DNA of 9,622 bases from CAZKMM01 sp964553915 (GTDB lineage Bacteria > RBG-13-61-14 > DRUE01), in assembly GCA_964553915.1 (NCBI GenBank), contig CAZKMM010000105.1, forward strand, positions 1 through 9,622. Reading direction: 5' to 3'. Position 1 is the stretch's first letter, and each line of letters begins with the position of its first letter. A program made the position numbers and the translations under genes. This document shows positions 1 to 5,199 of this stretch, piece after piece. The notes under the pieces are model-generated. The model saw only the letters and a program-made list of their open reading frames with translations. It was not told the origin of the DNA and ran no database searches.

Positions 1-1354
1 TTGGAAGACCATCAGAGCTGAATCCGCAGGGAATGCTCATTCCCGGAAGACCAGCAAGATTGCAGGAAACAGTGAAAATATCTGAAAGATACATTGCCAG
101 CGGGTCATCAATCTTCTCGCCCAGTTTATAAGCCGGGGTGGGCATTACCGGAGTGATAATCACATCGCACTTTTCAAATGCCTGCTCAAAATCCTGCTTG
201 ATTAAGGTTCTGACCTTCTGGGCTTTTAAATAATAGGCATCATAATAGCCGGCAGATAAGGTGTAAGTGCCAATCAGGATTCTCCGCTTGACCTCAGCCC
301 CGAATCCCTGGTCCCGGGTGGCTTTATACATATTAACAATCGGACCGGGAGCTGGCACCCGAAGACCATAGCGAACCCCATCATATCTTGCCAGGTTAGA
401 ACTGGCTTCTGCTGGAGCAATAATGTAATAACAGGCAATGCAGTATTCAGTATGAGGCAGGCTGATTTCCACCAGCTCTGCTCCCAGCTTCTCCAGAAGC
501 CCAACCGCATCTTTTACCGCTTTTTCCACCTCCGGGTCCAAACCCTCCACAAAATATTCCTTGGGCAGTCCGATTCTGGTTCCTTTTACCTCACCAGTAA
601 GCACCTCAGTATATCTGGGCACCTCTCTTGGCACCGAGGTGGAATCTTTCGGGTCAAATCCTGCCACTGCTTCCAGGAGAATGGCAGAATCTTCAACCGT
701 CTTGGTAATTGGTCCTACCTGGTCCAGGGAGCTGGCATAAGCAATAATCCCAAATCTGCTCACCCTTCCATAAGTGGGCTTGATTCCCACCACCCCACAG
801 CAGGAAGCGGGCTGGCGGATGGAACCGCCAGTATCCGTGCCCAGGCTGGCGATACATTCATCCGCGCTTACCGCGGCTGCGCTTCCGCCTGAGCTTCCTC
901 CGGGAATCCGGTCCGGTGCCCAGGGATTCCTGGTGATTTTAAAGGCAGAGCCTTCAGTAGTGGAGCCCATTGCAAATTCATCCATATTTAACTTTCCCAC
1001 AATAACCGCTCCTCGCTCCTTGAGTTTGGCAACCGCAGTGCCATCAAAGGGCGGGATAAAATTTTCCAGAATCTTTGAGGCGCAGGTGGTGGGAACGCCT
1101 CTGGTGATAAAAATATCTTTAAGACCAATAGGAATGCCAAGAAGCGGGTTGATGCCCTCTCCTTTTTTCCTTTGCTCATCTGCCTGTTTTGCCTGGCTTA
1201 AAGCATAATCCTCATTCCACCAGAGATAAGCACCAATCTTATCTTCCACCTGCTTGATTCTCTCAAGCACACTCTCGGTAATCTCCACACTGGAGCATTC
1301 TCCTTTCTCCAGCATCCGGGAAAGCTCACTAAGGCTCAGTTCATACAGCTCCAT
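1..1354 (-). CDS. gatA: Glutamyl-tRNA(Gln)/aspartyl-tRNA(Asn) amidotransferase subunit A (partial, C-terminus off the left edge)
   Basis: GatA is the glutaminase/amidase subunit of GatCAB. It releases ammonia from glutamine, and GatB uses that ammonia to convert Glu-tRNA(Gln) or Asp-tRNA(Asn) to the cognate amidated tRNA in the cytoplasm. The frame is open without a stop from the ATG at 1354 to the window edge (451 codons visible; the family is about 480-490, so only the last few dozen residues are missing). The amidase-signature triad is all present: Lys79 (GLKD), Ser154 (GGSSGGSAAAV) and Ser178 (DTGGSIRQPAS). These positions coincide with the numbering I recall for the Staphylococcus aureus enzyme. 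Near the edge the family motif NLAGLPGMSIPCGF is readable. The start lies 9 nt after the gatC stop and has GAGGTGGAG just upstream, so the two genes form one transcript. gatB is not in the window and may follow. The assignment is very secure. Confidence 0.97.
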   Translation of the reverse strand, partial: MELYELSLSELSRMLEKGECSSVEITESVLERIKQVEDKIGAYLWWNEDYALSQAKQADEQRKKGEGINPLLGIPIGLKDIFITRGVPTTCASKILENFIPPFDGTAVAKLKERGAVIVGKLNMDEFAMGSTTEGSAFKITRNPWAPDRIPGGSSGGSAAAVSADECIASLGTDTGGSIRQPASCCGVVGIKPTYGRVSRFGIIAYASSLDQVGPITKTVEDSAILLEAVAGFDPKDSTSVPREVPRYTEVLTGEVKGTRIGLPKEYFVEGLDPEVEKAVKDAVGLLEKLGAELVEISLPHTEYCIACYYIIAPAEASSNLARYDGVRYGLRVPAPGPIVNMYKATRDQGFGAEVKRRILIGTYTLSAGYYDAYYLKAQKVRTLIKQDFEQAFEKCDVIITPVMPTPAYKLGEKIDDPLAMYLSDIFTVSCNLAGLPGMSIPCGFSSDGLP

Positions 1355-1363
1355 CACTCCACC

Positions 1364-1651
1364 TCACTCAATAATTTTCGGCACCTTAAAGAAACTGCCC
1401 TCTTTTTCCGGAGCATTGGCAAGCACATCTTCAATGTCCAGAGAGGGCTTCATCTCATCCTCCCGGAAAGCATTGACTATCGGAATCGGATGAGAGGTGG
1501 GCTCCACCTGGCTGGTATCAAGCTCCTGGAGTTTTTCAAAATAAGAAAGAATCTGGTCTAATTGCGAAGTAAATTTTTCTGCTTCTTCCTCTGAGAGCCG
1601 AAGCCGAGCCAGATGCGACACATATTCTACTTCTTTTCTGGTAATTCCCAT
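1364..1651 (-). CDS. gatC: Glutamyl-tRNA(Gln)/aspartyl-tRNA(Asn) amidotransferase subunit C
   Basis: GatC is the small subunit that wraps around the GatA-GatB interface and stabilises the transamidosome. The product is 95 aa, the usual family length. It carries the family hallmarks VEYVSHLARLRLSEEE (residues about 8-23), then LDQILSYFEKLQELDT, VEPTSHP, a FREDE stretch and the C-terminal PEKEGSFFKVPKIIE. I chose the ATG at 1651 (MGITRKEV), because GGGAGGTGAG ends 3 nt before it. An upstream in-frame ATG at 1699 would add 16 residues absent from the family, has no comparable ribosome site and lies inside the predicted promoter. gatC is first in the operon, with gatA directly behind. It is divergent from trxA. 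Confidence 0.97.
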   Translation of the reverse strand: MGITRKEVEYVSHLARLRLSEEEAEKFTSQLDQILSYFEKLQELDTSQVEPTSHPIPIVNAFREDEMKPSLDIEDVLANAPEKEGSFFKVPKIIE

Positions 1652-1654
1652 CTT

Positions 1655-1664
1655 CTCACCTCCC
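1655..1664 (-). promoter_or_regulatory. Shine-Dalgarno site that fixes the gatC start
   Basis: Read on the minus strand this is GGGAGGTGAG, a near-perfect match to the anti-Shine-Dalgarno sequence, 3 nt before the ATG at 1651. It supports the 95-residue GatC over the longer 111-residue reading. Given the predicted promoter at 1671-1699, the site would lie at or next to the 5' end of the mRNA. Confidence 0.85.
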
Positions 1665-1670
1665 GCTGGG

Positions 1671-1699
1671 ATTTTAAAACAATCCTTAAGCTGTTGCAA
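1671..1699 (-). promoter_or_regulatory. Sigma-70-type promoter for gatCA
   Basis: On the minus strand, TTGCAA (1699-1694) is followed after exactly 17 bp by TAAAAT (1676-1671). The -10 box matches consensus at 5 of 6 positions and the -35 box at 4 of 6. The start point would be about 1664, giving a leader of only about 13 nt that begins at the ribosome site. Based on sequence matches only. Confidence 0.6.
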
Positions 1700-1737
1700 G
1701 CTCCTAAAAAGCGGGAAAAGACAAGAAAAAAAGATTT

Positions 1738-1765
1738 TTGACCGACATTAAAAATCCTGTATAAC
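1738..1765 (+). promoter_or_regulatory. Candidate distal promoter (P1) upstream of trxA
   Basis: TTGACC (1738-1743), a 16-bp spacer and TATAAC (1760-1765): 5 of 6 consensus matches in each box. The start point would be about 1772, leaving a leader of about 120 nt before trxA. The -10 overlaps the left arm of a small dyad at 1762-1778. It is the best box pair of the three candidates but lies farthest from the gene. Confidence 0.5.
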
Positions 1766-1778
1766 CCTGAGCTGGTTA
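1762..1778. other. Small interrupted dyad over the P1 start region (possible operator)
   Basis: TAACC (1762-1766) and GGTTA (1774-1778) are exact inverted repeats separated by 7 bp. The dyad overlaps the end of the P1 -10 box and the expected start point, where a repressor would bind. It could be chance, since five-base arms are short. No terminator function is likely: the stem is short and the T tract at 1791 is not adjacent. Confidence 0.25.
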
Positions 1779-1782
1779 AAAA

Positions 1783-1798
1783 TAAAAAAATTTTTTTA
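1783..1798. other. A7T7 palindromic tract upstream of the P2 -35 box
   Basis: Seven A residues are followed directly by seven T residues, flanked by T and A, giving a perfect 16-bp palindrome. It ends one base before the TTGACA box at 1800. Such a tract is expected to bend DNA and could act as an UP element contacting the RNA polymerase alpha subunit. The role is inferred from position and composition only. Confidence 0.4.
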
Positions 1799-1799
1799 C

Positions 1800-1827
1800 T
1801 TGACAAGCCATTAAATCGTATTATCAA
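1800..1827 (+). promoter_or_regulatory. Candidate middle promoter (P2) upstream of trxA
   Basis: A perfect TTGACA (1800-1805), a 16-bp spacer and a weaker TATCAA (1822-1827, 4 of 6). The A/T-rich tract just upstream would help a weak -10. The predicted start is near 1834, giving a leader of about 60 nt. Confidence 0.4.
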
Positions 1828-1847
1828 TATATTGCGATAAAAATGAA

Positions 1848-1875
1848 TTGACTTTTTCCAAATAATTAATAAAAT
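1848..1875 (+). promoter_or_regulatory. Candidate proximal promoter (P3) of trxA
   Basis: TTGACT (1848-1853), a 16-bp spacer and TAAAAT (1870-1875), each matching consensus at 5 of 6 positions. The start would be about 1882, so the AAGGAGGT ribosome site (1883-1890) would sit at the very 5' end. The same geometry (19 nt from the -10 to the ATG) is seen for gatC, which supports P3 as the main promoter. Confidence 0.5.
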
Positions 1876-1894
1876 TTTTTAAAAGGAGGTAAAA

Positions 1895-2221
1895 ATGTCA
1901 GGAGTAATCACCGAACTAAATGACCGGAATTTTGAGGAGCAGGTATTAAAAAGCGACCAGGTCTGGCTGGTGGATTTCTGGGCTCCCTGGTGTGGACCCT
2001 GCCTGATGATGGCACCGACTCTGGAAGAAATTGCCAAAGACTTAGAGGGAAAGCTCCGGGTGGGCAAATTGAATGTGGATGAGAATCCTGAGACCACCAG
2101 TAAATACGGAATCAGGGCAATTCCCACCCTGATTCTTTTTAAAGCAGGCAAAGAGGTGGGACAGGCAGTTGGTGTCCAGCCAAAAGAAGAGCTTATTTCT
2201 TTTATAAATCAAAATAGTTAA
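1895..2221 (+). CDS. trxA: Thioredoxin
   Basis: This is a cytoplasmic dithiol reductant for disulfide-bonded proteins, normally recharged by thioredoxin reductase. The 108-aa length is typical. The active site WCGPC lies at residues 32-36 (redox Cys33 and Cys36), the buried acidic residue is Asp27 in LVDFWA, and the cis-proline loop is AIPT with Pro77. There is no signal peptide. The ATG at 1895 follows the strong AAGGAGGT at 1883-1890. The gene appears monocistronic: it is divergent from gatC, and its stop is one base from the stop of the convergent glycosylase gene. The assignment as a canonical thioredoxin is secure. Whether it is the main housekeeping copy cannot be seen. Confidence 0.97.
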   Translation: MSGVITELNDRNFEEQVLKSDQVWLVDFWAPWCGPCLMMAPTLEEIAKDLEGKLRVGKLNVDENPETTSKYGIRAIPTLILFKAGKEVGQAVGVQPKEELISFINQNS

Positions 2222-2229
2222 ACTATTTT
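2211..2229. terminator. Inverted repeat spanning both convergent stop codons (weak bidirectional terminator candidate)
   Basis: AAAATAGTT (2211-2219) and AACTATTTT (2221-2229) are perfect inverted repeats around one central base. As RNA this gives about an 8-bp stem with a 3-nt loop, with a U run after the stem on both strands. The trxA TAA (2219-2221) and the glycosylase TAG (2225-2223) both fall inside it. The stem has one G/C pair, so it would be weak. It may serve both operons, or may need Rho or readthrough collision. Confidence 0.45.
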
Positions 2230-2924
2230 TCAAAGCATAACTTTATGGAAGATAAAGGGCAGGACTTACAATCTGGCACCCGTTTACAATATCTTTTCCC
2301 CAGCTCCACCAGCTGAGCATGGTAATCATTATAGAGCGAGACTTTTCTGGGAAGGTTCTGCTCAAAAAATTTCCGTAGCTCCTCATAGCCTATATCTTCA
2401 CTCACCAGTCCCAGCCGGGAAAAAATCCTTCTGGTATAAGCATCCACCACAAAGACCGGTCTGCCCAGGGCATAAAGAAGAATGGAATCCGCGGTCTCTG
2501 GACCAATTCCCTTGATTTCCAAAAGCATCTTCCTGAGCTTTTTGGTGGGGATTTTTTTCAGGTTCTGGATTTTTCCGGAAATGGGCGGGGCAAAATAAAA
2601 TTCCAGAAAATCTTTTATCCGCCTGGCTTTTTGCCGGTAATATCCTGAGGGTTTGACCAGTTCTTCCAGCTTTTCCTGGGGGATTTTTCTCAGCTTTTCT
2701 GGCTGAAGCAGGTTTTTTTCTTTCAGATTATTAATTGCCCGCTCCACATTTTTCCAGCTGGTGTTCTGGGTGAGAATTGCTCCTAAGATAATCTCAAATT
2801 CACCTTGCCCGGGCCACCAGTTTCTGGGTCCGAAATGAGCATAAAGCAACTGGTAAATTTCCAGGAGAAGCTCTTTTAGCTCATTTGATTGCTTCCCGAA
2901 ATGCCCGCAAGAATCTTTCCACAT
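2223..2924 (-). CDS. MagIII/endonuclease III-type DNA glycosylase with iron-sulfur motif
   Basis: This is an HhH-GPD superfamily base-excision repair enzyme. It resembles the Nth-related group known for 3-methyladenine glycosylase (MagIII, COG2231) more than classical Nth. Using the start at 2924 (233 aa), ILTQNTSWKNVE lies near residues 50-61, the helix-hairpin-helix LLEIKGIGPETA near 134-144, the catalytic Asp at 162 (VVDAY), and a four-cysteine cluster C-X5-C-X2-C-X7-C at 213, 219, 222 and 230, expected to hold 4Fe-4S. The residue equivalent to the Nth beta-lyase lysine is Glu (GPETA), suggesting a monofunctional glycosylase. The start is uncertain: the ATG at 2924 has AGGAAGAGGAAG before it, whereas the longer ATG at 2945 has no ribosome site. 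Either way it overlaps the upstream aminotransferase gene (44 or 65 nt). It is the last gene of the operon. Confidence 0.88.
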   Translation of the reverse strand: MWKDSCGHFGKQSNELKELLLEIYQLLYAHFGPRNWWPGQGEFEIILGAILTQNTSWKNVERAINNLKEKNLLQPEKLRKIPQEKLEELVKPSGYYRQKARRIKDFLEFYFAPPISGKIQNLKKIPTKKLRKMLLEIKGIGPETADSILLYALGRPVFVVDAYTRRIFSRLGLVSEDIGYEELRKFFEQNLPRKVSLYNDYHAQLVELGKRYCKRVPDCKSCPLSSIKLCFEK

Positions 2925-4020
2925 CTTCCTCTTCCTGATAGCCATGAGGACTGAGCCGAAGCCCCTCCCCTCTGGGACAGCTTACCACCCCTCGCTCCCG
3001 AAGCCCTGCGTAAAGCTCCTCGGGAGAGAGCCCCTCCACCTGAATACTTAAAATCCCGCTCCGCTCCCCTTCTCCCATTGGCGAGAGAATTTTTGCTCCG
3101 AGTTTTTTCAGCTCTTCTGCCAGAATTCCAGTTAAATGTAAAACCCTCTGGAATAAATTTTCTATCCCGGCTTCTAAAAGAAGGGAAACTGAGGCTCCTA
3201 AAGCCAGAATAGAAAGGGTGTTATAACTTCCCTCCTCAAACCGGCGGGCATCTTTTCTGAATTCCAGCCTGTAATCCAGAAAATTATGAGCATCTACCAC
3301 ACTGTTCCAGCCCACGATATTTAAATCCAGCTCCTGGAGTCTTTCTGGATTGATATAAAAAATCCCGATTCCTTCTGGAGAAAGAAGCCATTTATGACCA
3401 TCTGCAGAGATAAAATCCACCGGGGTCTCTTTCAGGTCAAAAGGAATAATCCCCAGGCTTTGAATCGCATCCACTAAAAGCAAAATTCTTTTGCTCTGGC
3501 AGAGCTGGCTCAATCTTTTCAGGTCTATGCGGAAGCCGTTGGTGAACTGCACTGAGCTGATTGCCACCAGCCGGGTGCGAGAGTTAATCAGCTTTTCTAT
3601 ATCTTCAATTAAAACTCTTCCTTCCCGGGGTGGAACCATTCTTACTTCCACGCCTTTTTTCCTCAGGTTCAGCCAGGGATAGATATTGGCTGGAAACTCC
3701 CGGGCAAAGGTGATGATGTTATCTCCGGGTTTAAAGCTCAAACCACTTGCCACTAAAGAGATTCCAAAAGAAGTGGAGCGGACAAAAGCAATATTGCTCG
3801 GCTCAGTATTAAGCAGGCAGGCACAGAATTTTCTTGCCTGCTCTATTTCTTCTAAGAACTTTCCGGGAAGGATTCCTTCTGGCTGAGAGATTTGTCGGGC
3901 AAACTGGATGATTTTTTCTTTAGCTCGCCGGGTAATGGGTGAGATGCCGGCGTGGTCAAAAAAGACCAGAGAATTTGAGCCGGGGAATTGATTTTTTAGC
4001 ACCGGAGCAAGCTCATTCAT
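2881..4020 (-). CDS. Class V aminotransferase-fold PLP enzyme (cysteine desulfurase/selenocysteine lyase-like)
   Basis: This 379-aa enzyme is a fold-type I PLP protein of the aminotransferase class V family (SufS/CsdA, isopenicillin-N-epimerase-like and kynureninase-like enzymes). Readable landmarks are FFDHAGISPI near the N-terminus (20-29), the cofactor-phosphate region FVRSTSFGI (79-87), LLVDAIQSLG with Asp184 and Gln187 for the pyridine ring, ISADGHKW with the Schiff-base Lys210, and GSYNT (264-268). The C-terminal part reads GEGLRLSPHGYQEEEDVERFL. The mobile-loop cysteine motif of SufS-type desulfurases (roughly R-x-G-x-x-C) is not evident; the nearest cysteine is Cys348, in SCPRGEG. Sulfur transfer from cysteine is therefore not assured, and the substrate is open. 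The start overlaps the upstream 57-aa gene by 8 nt with no clear ribosome site, suggesting translational coupling. No SufBCD or IscU genes lie nearby. Confidence 0.9.
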   Translation of the reverse strand: MNELAPVLKNQFPGSNSLVFFDHAGISPITRRAKEKIIQFARQISQPEGILPGKFLEEIEQARKFCACLLNTEPSNIAFVRSTSFGISLVASGLSFKPGDNIITFAREFPANIYPWLNLRKKGVEVRMVPPREGRVLIEDIEKLINSRTRLVAISSVQFTNGFRIDLKRLSQLCQSKRILLLVDAIQSLGIIPFDLKETPVDFISADGHKWLLSPEGIGIFYINPERLQELDLNIVGWNSVVDAHNFLDYRLEFRKDARRFEEGSYNTLSILALGASVSLLLEAGIENLFQRVLHLTGILAEELKKLGAKILSPMGEGERSGILSIQVEGLSPEELYAGLRERGVVSCPRGEGLRLSPHGYQEEEDVERFLRAFREAIK

Positions 4021-4186
4021 TATCAGCGGAATTATCTTGATTTAAGAGCATCTGGCGGAGATTTTCATCAGAGAGGAGATATTTTTCTAAAGCTTTTTCT
4101 CTCTGGCTCAGTTTCCTTCGGTACCAGACCGAGACCACCAGCCAGCTGAATAGAAAAGCAATAACTATCCAGAGCAGGATTTCCAT
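4013..4186 (-). CDS. Small single-span membrane protein (57 aa, unrecognised)
   Basis: I do not recognise this family. The 57-aa frame begins with MEILLWIVIAFLFSWLVVSVW, one hydrophobic helix at about residues 3-21. It continues with a basic stretch (YRRKLSQREK) and a charged, probably helical tail ending NQDNSADNE. The positive-inside rule puts the tail in the cytoplasm. It starts 2 nt after the stop of the 71-aa gene and its stop overlaps the aminotransferase start by 8 nt. This phase-precise linkage argues for a real gene. The region upstream of the ATG is purine-rich (GGAAGAAAAAGAAG). The layout resembles CcmD-like peptides, but no cytochrome c maturation genes are present, so I do not use that name. 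Confidence 0.7.
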   Translation of the reverse strand: MEILLWIVIAFLFSWLVVSVWYRRKLSQREKALEKYLLSDENLRQMLLNQDNSADNE

Positions 4187-4188
4187 TT

Positions 4189-4404
4189 TTAAGCTTCTTT
4201 TTCTTCCGGTGTTTTTTCTGCGATGATGGTTTTAGGCTCAGATTTTAATTCCAGTTTTTCTTCCAGACGATTGAGCTGAGAAAGAATCTTCTGGTTAAAC
4301 TCCTCCACAGAACGCAAAAGCTCCAGATAGCGGAGGAAAATATAAACCAAGCCTAATCCCACCCCAAAAAGACCAAACAAAAGCACAATCCCGATTACTT
4401 CCAT
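4189..4404 (-). CDS. Small membrane protein with cytoplasmic coiled coil (71 aa, unrecognised)
   Basis: I do not recognise this family. Residues 4-24 form one hydrophobic, glycine-rich helix (IGIVLLFGLFGVGLGLVYIFL). A coiled coil follows at about 27-54, with Leu30, Val33, Asn37, Ile40, Leu44, Leu47 and Leu51 in a/d heptad positions. An asparagine at an 'a' position is typical of parallel dimers. The tail (KSEPKTIIAEKTPEEKEA) is acidic and probably disordered. Arg25 and Arg31 after the helix place the C-terminus in the cytoplasm. The coil (QKILSQLNRLEEKLE) resembles the coil of the preceding 99-aa protein (QKRLLSRIEALEEKLK), so the two may be related or pair with each other. AAGGAAG lies upstream, and the start is one base after the previous stop. 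Confidence 0.82.
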   Translation of the reverse strand: MEVIGIVLLFGLFGVGLGLVYIFLRYLELLRSVEEFNQKILSQLNRLEEKLELKSEPKTIIAEKTPEEKEA

Positions 4405-4405
4405 T

Positions 4406-4705
4406 TTATTCTTCCTTTTTCTTACGGGTGCGAGTGCGGGTTGCTGCCGGCTTCTTTTTCAGCTTCTCTTCCAGAGCCTCAATTCGGGAAAGAAGCCGTT
4501 TCTGCTGACCTTCAATGGAAAGCAGGGAATCCTTCAGCTCCCGAAGGTCAGTAAAGAGTTTGACGATAATCACCAGAAGGGGAAGGACAATCAAAATCAG
4601 ATGAAACCAATAACCAGGAAGAGAGGGTCCTCCTGTCTGAGCAATTTCCCCTCCTCTGCATCCTGCCAGAACCAGAACCACTGCTAAAAGCCATAACCTT
4701 TTCAT
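4406..4705 (-). CDS. Predicted lipoprotein with a second membrane span, coiled coil and basic tail (99 aa, unrecognised)
   Basis: I do not recognise this family. The N-terminus is a type II signal peptide with lipobox LAGC, making Cys16 the predicted lipidated residue. A short exported stretch (17-31) is followed by a second hydrophobic helix at about 32-51 (YWFHLILIVLPLLVIIVKLF). A regular coiled coil follows with a/d residues at 54, 57, 61, 64, 68, 71, 75, 78 and 82. The very basic tail (KLKKKPAATRTRTRKKKEE) could contact acidic phospholipid, nucleic acid or the acidic tail of the next protein. With the lipid outside, the coil and tail should be cytoplasmic. The ATG at 4705 follows AAAGGGGGGT. 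It lies 13 nt after the cyclic-nucleotide-binding gene. An alternative reading is that residues 1-16 are a plain membrane anchor. Confidence 0.82.
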   Translation of the reverse strand: MKRLWLLAVVLVLAGCRGGEIAQTGGPSLPGYWFHLILIVLPLLVIIVKLFTDLRELKDSLLSIEGQQKRLLSRIEALEEKLKKKPAATRTRTRKKKEE

Positions 4706-4718
4706 TTTTTACCCCCCT

Positions 4719-5177
4719 TTATCCGGCTTGAAGGATAAGTTGTTGAAGTCTGGGGCTTGCTTTTCTGATTCTCTCTGCCAGAGTCTGATACATCCCCAAA
4801 ATGATTTTCATTGCCAGCTTGGGCTCCTTTTCAATCAGCTTCTGGAAACTGCTCCTTTTTAAAACCAATAGCTGGCTCTCCTGCATCACGATTGCGGTCA
4901 CGGTCCTTGGACCTTCTTCCAGAAGAGCATTCTCACCAAAATAATCGCCAGCTCCCAGGACCGTTAAAGTCCGCTCCTCTCCCTCAGAAAGCATCTTGGA
5001 AAGTTTAACCTGACCGGAAATAATAATATACATCCCCTCGCCTTTCATATTCTCATAAAAAAGCGGGGTGCCGGCAGAATAAGACTTTTCCTCCACAAAA
5101 GTGGCTAAAAGAGCAATCTCCCGGTCATCCAGGGAACGGAAAAGCTCGGTTTCTTTTAAGGGCTTGACCTTTGCCAC
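4719..5177 (-). CDS. Stand-alone cyclic nucleotide-binding domain protein (CRP-like sensor without HTH)
   Basis: The 152-aa product is a single CRP-type beta-roll. It starts with LKETELFRSLDDREIALL (residues 7-24), continues through YIIISGQVKLSK and GDYFGENALLEEGPRTVTA, and ends in a C-helix (about 112-150). The phosphate-binding cassette is intact: FGENALL at 80-86, with Glu82 in the ribose-contacting position and Arg91 (PRT) in the phosphate-contacting position. cAMP or cGMP binding is therefore plausible. No C-terminal winged-helix domain follows, so it is not a CRP/FNR transcription factor by itself; it probably acts through a protein partner. It uses a GTG start with GGAGGTGAG 3 nt upstream. 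It lies 22 nt after the BKACE gene and just before the three small membrane proteins, which are candidate partners. Confidence 0.9.
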   Translation of the reverse strand: MAKVKPLKETELFRSLDDREIALLATFVEEKSYSAGTPLFYENMKGEGMYIIISGQVKLSKMLSEGEERTLTVLGAGDYFGENALLEEGPRTVTAIVMQESQLLVLKRSSFQKLIEKEPKLAMKIILGMYQTLAERIRKASPRLQQLILQAG

Positions 5178-5180
5178 CGG

Positions 5181-5189
5181 CTCACCTCC
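5181..5189 (-). promoter_or_regulatory. Ribosome binding site that supports a GTG start
   Basis: On the minus strand this reads GGAGGTGAG, followed by 3 bases and then the GTG at 5177-5175. No ATG occurs near this point in frame. The strong site and the protein beginning VAKVKPLKETELF (Met after initiation) make the GTG start convincing. Confidence 0.75.
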
Positions 5190-5199
5190 AGCTTCTTAT

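Noticed and set aside
452..1208. Two overlapping plus-strand open frames (452-892 and 774-1208)
   Set aside because: Both lie antisense to gatA, whose catalytic motifs are intact throughout. Their translations are low-quality shadows.
1627..1827. A minus-strand frame covering the gatC-trxA gap
   Set aside because: It spans promoter-like A/T-rich DNA, overlaps the start of gatC and has no ribosome site or recognisable protein.
4013..4186. Naming the 57-aa membrane protein CcmD
   Set aside because: Only the size and one-helix layout agree. No heme or cytochrome c maturation genes are nearby and no diagnostic motif is seen.
4719..5177. Calling the cyclic-nucleotide-binding protein a CRP/FNR transcription regulator
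   Set aside because: The product ends after the C-helix. No helix-turn-helix follows in any frame and the next gene is a membrane protein, so it is not a frameshifted regulator.
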